Shown here in pieces: positions 8,205 through 18,271 of a DNA stretch of 32,887 bases; the first letter of the stretch is position 1, and each line of letters starts with the position of its first letter. The translations under genes were made by a program, and so were the position numbers. The notes below the pieces were generated by a model. That model saw only the letters and a program-made list of their open reading frames with translations. It did no database searches and was not told the origin of the DNA. The stretch is from Actinomycetota bacterium (GTDB taxonomy: Bacteria; Actinomycetota; Actinomycetes; Streptosporangiales; Streptosporangiaceae): the NCBI GenBank assembly GCA_027314515.1, contig DAHVAR010000049.1, positions 1-32,887 on the forward strand, read 5' to 3'.

Positions 8205-8780
8205 ATGTTTCACGAGCACCCGATAGCGGCGTGCTGCAATGGCCGTGATAGCTTTCGCTCACCTGGCCCGACGGGCCAGGCGGCGAGCGCCATGACGGCA
8301 CTTGCATTACCACGGACCGGGCGGACTGCCGGGCAACCCAGCCGCCCTAACAGATCATCCGGAGCCTTCCAGAAGATGCTGGCGAACATCGCCTCGATGG
8401 CGCGGCGATCCGCTACCGTGACGGCTGCAGTGGCCGCGGTCATGGTAGCGCTGAGCGCTGTCCTGGCTGGCCAGAAAGGGCTGATCGGCGCTGCGTTTGC
8501 CGTCGGCGTCGTCGGGGTGTTCTTCGGCCTGACCGTGCTGGCATTCGGCCTTGGCGCGAGGGTGAGCCCGCAGGCCATGGCGGGGGCCGGAATGGCGACC
8601 TACGTGGTCAAGATCCTTGCCTTGCTGGTGCTGGTCAGCACGTTCCAGAACAGCACGGCCTTCAGCGCATCGCTGTTCGGCCTGACGGTCATCGTTCTCG
8701 TCCTGGTGTACCAGGCTGCCCTGGTGGTCACCTGGCGCCGGACGAAGATGCTCTATGTCGAGCCGGACGGAGAACGATGA
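8205..8780 (+). CDS. atpI: AtpI-like small membrane protein of the atp operon
   Basis: Position and build match the Rv1303-type protein ahead of atpB: 191 aa, a polar N-terminus of about 60 residues, then four hydrophobic segments (about 64-85, 87-110, 125-148, 153-174) and a short basic tail. AtpI proteins help assemble or stabilise the c-ring and are not part of the finished enzyme. The sequence is too variable to identify by motif alone. ATG 8205 has GGAGAG 8 nt upstream; ATG 8292 (162 aa, closer to the mycobacterial length) lacks a good site and is the alternative start. Confidence 0.65.
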   Translation: MFHEHPIAACCNGRDSFRSPGPTGQAASAMTALALPRTGRTAGQPSRPNRSSGAFQKMLANIASMARRSATVTAAVAAVMVALSAVLAGQKGLIGAAFAVGVVGVFFGLTVLAFGLGARVSPQAMAGAGMATYVVKILALLVLVSTFQNSTAFSASLFGLTVIVLVLVYQAALVVTWRRTKMLYVEPDGER

Positions 8781-8865
8781 CCCGTGGCTCCGACTTCCGC
8801 TGCGGACGGCAGGATGCGGCCCGCGGCCCGTGCTGCCCGCATCCGTCGCGACCTGGCCGGCCGGC

Positions 8866-9114
8866 ATGAGCGCACGGCTGAAGCCGGACGTTCGCCGCGG
8901 CGATCGCCAGCCGCAGCCGCCGGAGGCACCGCCGGTGCGCGAGCAAGACGGCTGGCTGATCTTCAGCTACATGCTGGGCGGCATGATTCTCTATGGCGGG
9001 ATCGGCTGGCTGGTCGGCCACTGGACGGGCGTCGCGATCCTGTTCCCGCTCGGGATGATCCTCGGCATCGCCCTGTCGATCGTCCTGATCGCCTTCCGGG
9101 TCACCAGATCCTGA
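8866..9114 (+). CDS. atpZ: AtpZ-like two-helix membrane protein
   Basis: Small protein with two transmembrane helices: FSYMLGGMILYGGIGWLVGHW and a second ILFPLGMILGIALSIVLIAF. The glycine-rich first helix ending in G-W-L-x-x-x-W followed by a short turn is characteristic of AtpZ, which with AtpI assists Fo assembly or Mg/Ca transport. The start is uncertain: ATG 8866 gives 82 aa, the expected size; the frame is open back to ATG 8755, which would overlap the previous gene by 26 nt and add a poorly conserved Pro/Arg-rich stretch. Neither start has a strong ribosome binding site. Confidence 0.65.
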   Translation: MSARLKPDVRRGDRQPQPPEAPPVREQDGWLIFSYMLGGMILYGGIGWLVGHWTGVAILFPLGMILGIALSIVLIAFRVTRS

Positions 9115-9229
9115 TCGGCCCTGCGATGACCGCCGCGCGCTTGACGGCCACCCTGCGTTCACCCGGCTCGGCTCGTTACGCCATGATGACTCGTCCCGAC
9201 CCGCAGCCGCGTGCCGTGCTGCGGGAGTT

Positions 9230-9246
9230 CCGGGGAGCCTCCCCGG
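9230..9246 (+). promoter_or_regulatory. Small stem-loop upstream of atpB
   Basis: CCGGGGA (9230-9236) pairs perfectly with TCCCCGG (9240-9246) around a 3-nt loop, 50 nt before the atpB start. A second perfect palindrome, GGGGTACCCC (9285-9294), overlaps the atpB ribosome binding site GAAGGGG (9282-9288). Together they could tune atpB translation; this is inference. Confidence 0.35.
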
Positions 9247-9295
9247 TACCTGCCAACGTGCCAGTCTGCACGCGACAGCCCGAAGGGGTACCCCG

Positions 9296-10105
9296 GTGAA
9301 TCACGTACTTGCGGCGCACGTCGCGAGCAGCTGCCACATCTTCTCCGGCTGCGGCTACCCGTCGCCGACGATCCAGGACTTCTACTTCCGGCCGTTGTTC
9401 ACTATCGGCGACTTCCGCTTCGACAAGCCGATGCTGCTGGTCTTGCTCAGCACCATCATCGTGCTGGTGTTCTTCTGGGCGGCTTTCAGGAAGCCGCAGC
9501 TGGTGCCGCGCGGTGTCCAGAATATCGGCGAGCTCGGCATCCTGTTCGTCCGGGACCAGGTCCTGCGCCCGCAGCTGGGCAAGAAGGGCGACAACTGGCT
9601 GCCGTTCCTGTCCGCGCTGTTTTTCTTCATCTGGATCAACAACATCTTCGGCGTCATCCCGATCCTGTACTTCCCGGCGACCTCCCGGTTCGCGTACCCG
9701 GCAATACTGACGGCCATGGTGTGGGTGCTCTACATGGGCATCGGGATCTGGAAGCAGGGGCCATTCCGCTACCTGAAGAACCTGTCGGTGCCGTCCGGCG
9801 CGCCGTGGTGGATCCTGCCGCTGCTGGCGCCGATCGACTTCCTGTCCAATGTCTTCATCCGGCCGTTCACGCTGTCGGTCCGGCTGTGGGCGAACATGCT
9901 GGCCGGCCACGTGCTGCTGCTGGTGTTCGCAATGGCCACCTGGTACCTGCTGACCTGGTCCTACGAGCTGGTGTTCTCGGCCGCGTCCTTTGCCGTGCTC
10001 ATTGCCATCACCGGCCTGGAGCTGCTGATCCAGCTGCTGCAGGCGTTCATCTTCACCGTCCTGACCGCCTTCTACATCTCGGGCGCCTACGAACCCGCGC
10101 ACTAA
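9296..10105 (+). CDS. atpB: ATP synthase Fo subunit a
   Basis: Membrane stator that forms the proton half-channels against the c-ring. It has 269 aa and is highly hydrophobic, with five to six helices. The essential stator arginine is R196 in TLSVRLWANMLAGHVLL, equivalent to R210 of E. coli. The terminal helix LLIQLLQAFIFTVLTAFYISGA carries the conserved Gln opposite that arginine. Start GTG 9296 with GAAGGGG at 9282-9288. The N-terminal segment has two cysteines (SSCHIFSGCG), unusual and of unknown relevance. It opens the structural part of the atp operon. Confidence 0.96.
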   Translation: MNHVLAAHVASSCHIFSGCGYPSPTIQDFYFRPLFTIGDFRFDKPMLLVLLSTIIVLVFFWAAFRKPQLVPRGVQNIGELGILFVRDQVLRPQLGKKGDNWLPFLSALFFFIWINNIFGVIPILYFPATSRFAYPAILTAMVWVLYMGIGIWKQGPFRYLKNLSVPSGAPWWILPLLAPIDFLSNVFIRPFTLSVRLWANMLAGHVLLLVFAMATWYLLTWSYELVFSAASFAVLIAITGLELLIQLLQAFIFTVLTAFYISGAYEPAH

Positions 10106-10148
10106 ATCCGACCTCCGTCAAGAAATGCCGGCGTCGAGGCCGGCCTGA

Positions 10149-10487
<339 letters not shown>

Positions 10488-10508
10488 CTGGCCCCGGAGG
10501 CAGCCGTC

Positions 10509-11075
10509 ATGTTCCACCACCTGGCCATCGTGAATCCCCCGCTGAGCGGGAACCCCCTGGTCCCGAGCTGGACCGAGGTCATCTGGGGCGGCATCGCCTT
10601 CCTCATCGTCTTCGTCGCGCTCTGGAAGCTGCTGCTGCCGAGGATCAGTACGGTCCTCGAAGAGCGGACCGAGAAGATCGAGGGCGGACTGCAGAAGGCC
10701 GAGGAGCTCCAGGCCGAGGCGCAGCGCGTGATGCAGGAGTACCAGGCCCGGCTGGCCGACGCCAGGCACGAAGCGGCGCGGCTTCGCGAGGAGGCGCGTG
10801 AGCAGGGTGCTCAGATCATCGTCGAGCTGCGCGAGCAAGCGCAAGCCGAGGCGCGGCGGATTACCGAGGCCGCCCAGGCGCAGATCGCCGCGGACCGGCA
10901 GCAGGCCTTCGCCTCGCTGCGCGCCGAGGTCGGCACGCTGTCCGTGCAGCTGGCGAGCAAGATCGTCGGCGAGTCGCTGGACGACGAGGCCAGGCAGAGC
11001 CGCGTCGTCGACCGGTTCCTGGCCGAGCTCGAGGCCAGCCAGAGTCAGGCGTCAGGGGCGCGGGCATCGTCATGA
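10509..11075 (+). CDS. atpF: ATP synthase Fo subunit b
   Basis: Peripheral stalk subunit: one N-terminal membrane helix (about 19-42, VIWGGIAFLIVFVALWKLLLP) and a long Ala/Glu/Arg-rich coiled coil binding delta at its far end. It has 188 aa, typical of actinobacteria. Start ATG 10509 with GGAGG at 10496-10500. The stop overlaps the atpH start (ATGA, 11072-11075), so b and delta are translationally coupled. It is a separate b subunit, unlike the b-delta fusion of mycobacteria. Confidence 0.96.
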   Translation: MFHHLAIVNPPLSGNPLVPSWTEVIWGGIAFLIVFVALWKLLLPRISTVLEERTEKIEGGLQKAEELQAEAQRVMQEYQARLADARHEAARLREEAREQGAQIIVELREQAQAEARRITEAAQAQIAADRQQAFASLRAEVGTLSVQLASKIVGESLDDEARQSRVVDRFLAELEASQSQASGARASS

Positions 11076-11884
11076 GGGGCATCAGCAGGGCATCCCTGGC
11101 GGAGCTCGAGGAGCGGCTCGCACCGCTGACCGGCAGCGGGCCTACCGCGGCGGCGCTCGGGAACGAGCTCTTCACCGTGGCCGCGCTGCTGGCTGGCCAG
11201 CCGGTGCTGCGCCGGGCACTGGCCGATCCGTCGCGCTCGGCCGGTGCCAGGTCCGGGCTCGCTACCTCGCTGCTCACCGGCCGGGTCAGCGAGGCGGCGG
11301 TCGGCCTGGTGGCGACGGCCGCGGCGGCGCGCTGGTCGGCGCCTGGTGACCTGACCGGCGCGTTCGAGCTACTCGCCGCGGAAGCCATCGTCGCGGCGGC
11401 CGATGCGCAGGGCCGCCTGGACGAGCTTGAGGACGAGCTGTTCCGGTTCGGCAGGATCGTTGTCAGCCAGCCAGCGCTGCGGATCGCGCTGACCAACCCG
11501 TTCGTATCCGCCGACGCCAAGCGGGAGCTGCTCGCCGGCCTGCTAGCGGGTAAGGTGACTCCGGAAGCGCTGCGGTTGATCACCGAGGCCGCGGCCAGCC
11601 CGCTCGGGCGCAGCATCGACGTGAGCCTGGAGCATTACGCGCACCTGGCCGCGCGGCGGCGGGAGCTGCTCGTAGCCGAGGTGCGGGTAGCCGTCGCGCT
11701 CACCGAGCAGCAGCGCCGCCGCCTGGCGGCCAGCCTGGCCGCGACGTACGGCCACCAGGTGCACCTGAACGTGGTGCTGGACTCGCGGGTGGCGGGCGGC
11801 ATGACGGTGCGCGTCGGCGACGAGCTCATCGACGGAAGCATGGCCACCCGGCTCGCCGAGGCCCGCCGCAAGCTGGCGTCCTGA
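11072..11884 (+). CDS. atpH: ATP synthase F1 subunit delta
   Basis: Caps F1 and joins the alpha N-termini to the b stalk. It has 270 aa, the long actinobacterial form (E. coli 177), with extra N-terminal helical sequence. The C-terminal domain contains the family pattern VRVAVALTEQQRRRLAASLAATYG followed by HLNVVLDSRVAGGMTVRVGDELIDGSMATRLAEARRKL, the OSCP/delta signature region. The start overlaps the atpF stop by 4 nt. A 165-nt gap then precedes atpA. Confidence 0.95.
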   Translation: MRGISRASLAELEERLAPLTGSGPTAAALGNELFTVAALLAGQPVLRRALADPSRSAGARSGLATSLLTGRVSEAAVGLVATAAAARWSAPGDLTGAFELLAAEAIVAAADAQGRLDELEDELFRFGRIVVSQPALRIALTNPFVSADAKRELLAGLLAGKVTPEALRLITEAAASPLGRSIDVSLEHYAHLAARRRELLVAEVRVAVALTEQQRRRLAASLAATYGHQVHLNVVLDSRVAGGMTVRVGDELIDGSMATRLAEARRKLAS

Positions 11885-11885
11885 C

Positions 11886-12049
11886 ATGACCGGCGAACCC
11901 GCTCGCGCGACAGAGCCCGACCACCCCGGCCGAGGCGGCAACTACCAGGCCGAAGCGGGCGAAGGCCGGCTGCCGGAAGCCACCCGGACGAGCGGGCAGG
12001 CACCCGGTCCCGATACGAGAAGCCCCATACGGATAAGAAGGACAGGAAC

Positions 12050-12062
<13 letters not shown>
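11886..12062 (+). other. Unassigned 58-codon open frame filling the atpH-atpA gap
   Basis: An ATG one base after the atpH stop opens a 58-codon frame that ends 13 nt inside atpA. The product would be polar and Gly/Pro/Arg-rich with no recognisable domain and no Shine-Dalgarno. It may be a leader whose translation couples atpH to atpA, or chance. The real atpA ribosome binding site (AAGGACAGGA, about 12037-12046) lies inside it. Confidence 0.2.
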
Positions 12063-13705
<1,643 letters not shown>

Positions 13706-13722
13706 GGCGGTATCAGGCAGAC

Positions 13723-14628
13723 ATGGGAGCCCAGCTTCGCGCGGTACGGCGCCGGATTCGGAGTGTCCAGTCCACGGCGAAGATCACGCGCGCACAGGAG
13801 CTGATCGCGTCCTCGCGGATCATCAAGGCGCAGCAGCGGTTGCACGCGGCGGCGCCCTACGCCAGGGAACTCACCCGGGCCGTCGAGGCCGTCGTCAGCA
13901 GGTCGGAGAATGTCGATCACCCGCTGACGCAGCCAGTGGTCAGCCCTACCAGGGCGGCAGTCCTCATCCTCACCAGCGACCGCGGCTTTTGCGGCGGCTT
14001 CAATGCCAACGTGCTGCGCGAGGCGCAGAGCCTGCGCGCCCTGCTTGAGAGCCGGCAGATCGAGACGGTCACGTACGTGGCGGGCCGCAAGGGCATCGGC
14101 TGGCATCGCTTCCGCGGCCGCGAGATGGCCGCCGAGTGGAGCGGTTTCTCCGACACTCCCCGGCACGAGAATGCCACCGAGGTAGCCAGCAGCCTGCTGG
14201 AGGCGTTTAACCGGCCGACGTCGGAGGGTGGCGTCGACGAGATCCACGTGGTCTACACCCAGTTCGTTTCGATGCTGACCCAGCAGGCGGTGGTGCACCG
14301 CCTGCTGCCGCTGGAGATCGTGCAGACCTACGAAGAGCCCCCGGCCGGCCCGCTTCCCATGTACGAATTCGAGCCATCGCCGGCCGATGTTCTCAACGCG
14401 CTGCTGCCGTGGTATGTGGAAAGCAGGCTCTTTCAGGCGCTGCTGGACTCGGCAGCGTCGGAGATCGCGGCGCGGCGGCGGGCCATGAAGTCGGCCACGG
14501 ACAATGCCAACGAGCTGATCGAGCAGCTCAGCAGGGAAGCGAACAAGGCACGGCAGGCCGAGATCACCCAGGAGATCAGTGAAATCGTGGGCGGCGCGAA
14601 CGCGCTCGCCGACGCGACCAGGGAGTAA
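13723..14628 (+). CDS. atpG: ATP synthase F1 subunit gamma
   Basis: Central rotor shaft. It has 301 aa. The N-terminal helix MGAQLRAVRRRIRSVQSTAKITRAQELIASSRI and C-terminal helix AMKSATDNANELIEQLSREANKARQAEITQEI form the coiled coil inside the alpha-beta barrel. The Rossmann-like middle domain starts with LILTSDRGFCGGFNANV. The short RPTSEGGVDEIHVVYTQF stretch suggests that the extra loop found in mycobacterial gamma is absent. The gene lies 17 nt after atpA and its stop abuts the atpD start. Confidence 0.96.
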   Translation: MGAQLRAVRRRIRSVQSTAKITRAQELIASSRIIKAQQRLHAAAPYARELTRAVEAVVSRSENVDHPLTQPVVSPTRAAVLILTSDRGFCGGFNANVLREAQSLRALLESRQIETVTYVAGRKGIGWHRFRGREMAAEWSGFSDTPRHENATEVASSLLEAFNRPTSEGGVDEIHVVYTQFVSMLTQQAVVHRLLPLEIVQTYEEPPAGPLPMYEFEPSPADVLNALLPWYVESRLFQALLDSAASEIAARRRAMKSATDNANELIEQLSREANKARQAEITQEISEIVGGANALADATRE

Positions 14629-16095
<1,467 letters not shown>

Positions 16096-16117
16096 CGGAG
16101 TTGCGCGAGGTGGCACC

Positions 16118-16507
16118 GTGAGCATGCAGGTAGAGCTTGTCCAGCCGGAGGGCGAACTCTGGTCGGGCAACGCGGAGATGGTGATAGCCAGGACGCTGGA
16201 TGGCGAGATCGGCTTGCTGACCAACCACGCGCCTGTCATCGGCATCCTGGCCGAGGGCAGCATGGTGCAGATCCGGCCGGACGGCGGTGGCGCCGACATC
16301 TTTGCGGCAGTTTCCGGCGGCTTCTTGTCGATGTGTGACAACCGGGTGTCGATCCTGGCCCGCCAGGCGGAGCTAGGCACGGACGTCGATACGCCGAACG
16401 TGGAATCGTTCCTGGCCGAGGCACTCCGGGACGCTGGCGCGGGTCCGGAAGAGCCGCCTGACGTGCGGTACTACAGGGCTCTGCTGCGCGCGGCGGAACA
16501 GAGCTAA
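16118..16507 (+). CDS. atpC: ATP synthase F1 subunit epsilon
   Basis: Rotor subunit linking gamma to the c-ring. It has 129 aa. The beta-sandwich domain (about 1-85) carries VQPEGELWSGNAEMV, GEIGLLTNHAPVIGIL and SGGFLSMCDNRVSILA. The C-terminal part is short (DTPNVESFLAEALRDAG then a single helix), suggesting limited room for the two-helix inhibitory domain of E. coli. Start GTG 16118 with GCGAGG at 16105-16110. Last gene of the core atp operon. Confidence 0.95.
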   Translation: MSMQVELVQPEGELWSGNAEMVIARTLDGEIGLLTNHAPVIGILAEGSMVQIRPDGGGADIFAAVSGGFLSMCDNRVSILARQAELGTDVDTPNVESFLAEALRDAGAGPEEPPDVRYYRALLRAAEQS

Positions 16508-16558
16508 CGGCCCAGCGGGTAAGGCGAGCACGGGCGCGGCAAGGCGGGGCTGGCGGGG

Positions 16559-17014
16559 GTGGCAGCCGAACTCGCTCTCGCCGCTGTCCTGGTGCTGGCC
16601 GTACTCGTTGCCGCAGGCGTGACGTTCCTGGCACTGCGCAGCAGGCTGATCGCCCGGCACGGCGGCATCGTCGAATGCGGCCTGCGCTTGCCGCACACGG
16701 CGACGTGGGGGCAGGGCCTGGCCGAGTTCCAGAGCAGCCAGCTGTGCTGGCATCCGGCCGTCAGCCTCCGGTTGCGGCCGCAGGCATGCTTTGACCGCGC
16801 CGGACTCGCTATCACCCGGTACCGCGGGCCAACGGATGCCGAGGCCGCCAGGTTCGGGCCGGAAATCGTCGTTGCCGAGTGTGAGATCCGGCGGGTTCAG
16901 CCGCCAGGGCCTGGCGACGCTCGCCGGGTCGACCTGGCCATGTCGCAAGCCGCACTGACCGGCCTGCTGGCCTGGCTGGAGTCCTCGCCGCAGTTCCACT
17001 TCCGGGCCAGCTGA
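16559..17014 (+). CDS. DUF2550 family single-pass membrane protein
   Basis: It has 151 aa: one N-terminal hydrophobic helix (about 2-25), then a basic edge (LRSRLIARHGG) and a soluble domain with conserved tryptophans (LCWHPAVSLRLRP, LLAWLESSPQFHFRAS). This architecture and its place right after atpC match the actinobacterial DUF2550 protein (Rv1312 in M. tuberculosis). The function is not known. Start GTG 16559 with a G-rich site GGCGGGG just upstream. It is probably co-transcribed with atp, from which it is separated by 51 nt. Confidence 0.82.
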   Translation: MAAELALAAVLVLAVLVAAGVTFLALRSRLIARHGGIVECGLRLPHTATWGQGLAEFQSSQLCWHPAVSLRLRPQACFDRAGLAITRYRGPTDAEAARFGPEIVVAECEIRRVQPPGPGDARRVDLAMSQAALTGLLAWLESSPQFHFRAS

Positions 17015-17040
17015 GTGCCGGTTGCTGGCGCCCGTGCGTG

Positions 17041-17634
17041 CTAGCGCTCGCCGCCGGGCTTCCAGAGCAGGTCGCCGTGCCCTTCGTTCGCGTTCCTCGC
17101 CAGGATGAACAGCAGGTCGGAGAGCCGGTTCAGATACCGCGCAGTGAGCGGGTTCATGCTGTCGCCGTGCACCTCAAGCGCGGCCCAGGTGCTCCGCTCG
17201 GCACGCCTGACCACCGTCCTGGCCACGTGCAGCAAGGCGGACGCCGGGGTCCCGCCGGGTAGCACGAAGCTGCGCAGCACGGGCAGATCCCCATTGAACC
17301 TGTCGCAGTCCTGCTCAAGTGCGGTGATATAACCCTCATCCACTCGCAACGGGGGATAGGCAGGACTCGCCGTGACCGGGTTGCAGAGGTCGGCGCCTAC
17401 GTCGAACAACTCGTTCTGGACCCGGAGCAGCACCTGGCTGATGGCTGGCGGCAGCTGGCCGACCGTGACGGCAACGCCGATGGCGCTGTTCGCCTCGTCG
17501 GTGTCGGCGTAGGCGGCGAGCCGCGGATCTGTCTTGCGTGCCCGGCTGAAGTCTCCGAGCGCTGTGGTGCCGTCATCGCCGGTCCGGGTATAGATCTTGG
17601 ACAGCACTACGGGGGTTTCGGGGTCGCGTGGCAT
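17041..17634 (-). CDS. cobO: Cob(I)yrinic acid a,c-diamide / cob(I)alamin adenosyltransferase, PduO type
   Basis: Transfers the adenosyl group of ATP to the corrinoid cobalt, giving adenosylcobalamin. It has 197 aa. PduO-family motifs: IYTRTGDDGTTALGD (14-28) binding ATP, the RRAERSTW segment, and the LNRLSDLLFILARNAN C-terminal signature. ATG 17634 was chosen because family homology begins there; the frame runs on to 17886 but adds only low-quality sequence. TACGGT ends 6 nt before that ATG and no Shine-Dalgarno is present, so the message may be leaderless. The gene symbol varies (cobO, pduO, btuR). Convergent with the DUF2550 gene, as in related genomes. No cobalamin riboswitch box was found upstream. 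Confidence 0.92.
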   Translation of the reverse strand: MPRDPETPVVLSKIYTRTGDDGTTALGDFSRARKTDPRLAAYADTDEANSAIGVAVTVGQLPPAISQVLLRVQNELFDVGADLCNPVTASPAYPPLRVDEGYITALEQDCDRFNGDLPVLRSFVLPGGTPASALLHVARTVVRRAERSTWAALEVHGDSMNPLTARYLNRLSDLLFILARNANEGHGDLLWKPGGER

Positions 17635-17640
17635 GGATTT

Positions 17641-17646
17641 ACCGTA
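17641..17646 (-). promoter_or_regulatory. Possible -10 element (TACGGT) of a leaderless cobO transcript
   Basis: TACGGT on the minus strand fits TAnnnT and is followed by 6 nt and then the ATG, the spacing expected if transcription starts at the first base of the start codon. No ribosome binding site is present. No clear -35. Confidence 0.4.
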
Positions 17647-17945
17647 CCGGCAGCGGGCGGCCCGGCCGGCAGCCGGGATTCTTGCTGGCCAGAAACACGC
17701 TTTCAGGCCCGCGGGCGCTGATCTTGGCCGAAATCCTTGCCGCACGTCACACTCGGCAGCGGATCCGGTAACTGCCTCGCGAAGCGCCCGCTGAAGCTGG
17801 ATTAGCAGCCCTGACCAGGGGTATTCCCATACCGAACACGAAGTGGGATCGTGTGGATACGAAGAGTGATAGGACTGGAGCCTCACGGCTAACAGGGCGA
17901 GAGGGTTTCAGTCACCGGGTCTTGGGCCTGTTCTGGGCCCGAAAT

Positions 17946-17962
17946 GAGCCGCTGAGCGGCTC
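17946..17962. repeat. Stem-loop 1 of cluster (7-bp perfect stem)
   Basis: GAGCCGC (17946-17952) pairs with GCGGCTC (17956-17962) around a 3-nt loop TGA. Confidence 0.7.
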
Positions 17963-17977
17963 GCGGTCCCGACGGTG

Positions 17978-18006
17978 ATCCGGCGGTTCTCGGGGGCCCG
18001 CCGGAT
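17978..18006. repeat. Stem-loop 2 of cluster (9-bp perfect stem)
   Basis: ATCCGGCGG (17978-17986) pairs with CCGCCGGAT (17998-18006) around an 11-nt loop rich in G on the plus strand. Confidence 0.75.
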
Positions 18007-18029
18007 TACCAGGATCGCATAGTGGGGGG

Positions 18030-18063
18030 AGCGCGCTCCCGGCCTGCGGGCCGGGAGCGCGCT
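18030..18063. repeat. Stem-loop 3 of cluster (15-bp perfect stem, tetraloop)
   Basis: AGCGCGCTCCCGGCC (18030-18044) pairs perfectly with 18049-18063 around the loop TGCG. On the plus strand it is followed by AATTTCT; on the minus strand by CCCCCC. The strongest hairpin in the window, in form a terminator although it lies between divergent genes. Confidence 0.85.
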
Positions 18064-18069
18064 AATTTC

Positions 18070-18094
18070 TGCGGCCAGGCCGCGCCTGGCCGCA
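18070..18094. repeat. Stem-loop 4 of cluster (11-bp perfect stem)
   Basis: TGCGGCCAGGC (18070-18080) pairs with GCCTGGCCGCA (18084-18094) around a 3-nt loop, only 6 nt after stem-loop 3. Confidence 0.8.
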
Positions 18095-18271
18095 GTCGCT
18101 GCTCCCGCCCTTTCAGCCAGGCAGAAAGCGCAAGCCGGCTGGTAGTCGCAGATCACGCGTGAATTGCCAGAGCCAGGCATAAATACACCGATAACCTGGT
18201 GCGCGACGTACCGGTGCTTGGGCCGACTTGGCAGGCATCCACCGTCTTTGGTGTGAGCTGGGAGGACAGGC

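Larger units (their letters stand above)
17635..18271. other. 637-bp divergent intergenic region with a stem-loop cluster
   Basis: It lies between the starts of cobO (minus) and the GMC oxidoreductase (plus), so it should hold two promoters rather than terminators. No protein-coding frame is convincing. Its middle (17946-18094) contains four perfect stem-loops in a row, listed separately. Toward the right end is CACCGTCTTTGGTG (18240-18253), a small inverted repeat just before the GMC ribosome binding site. No transposase remnant or tRNA is seen. Confidence 0.5.

Noticed and set aside
17635-17886. N-terminal extension of cobO by 84 codons
   Set aside because: PduO homology starts at ATG 17634; the upstream part is low-quality sequence in a promoter region.
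17635-17890. Cobalamin riboswitch upstream of cobO
   Set aside because: No B12-box-like or GCCACTG core sequence was found on the minus strand, and the gene appears leaderless.
17978-18063. 6C RNA (actinobacterial RNA with C-rich loops)
   Set aside because: The minus strand has a CCCCC loop and a CCCCCC stretch, but the six-C run lies outside a loop and the arrangement does not fit two C6-loop hairpins.
17908-18180. 90-codon minus-strand frame in the stem-loop region
   Set aside because: No ribosome binding site and no recognisable domain; it runs through all four hairpins, which explain the sequence better.
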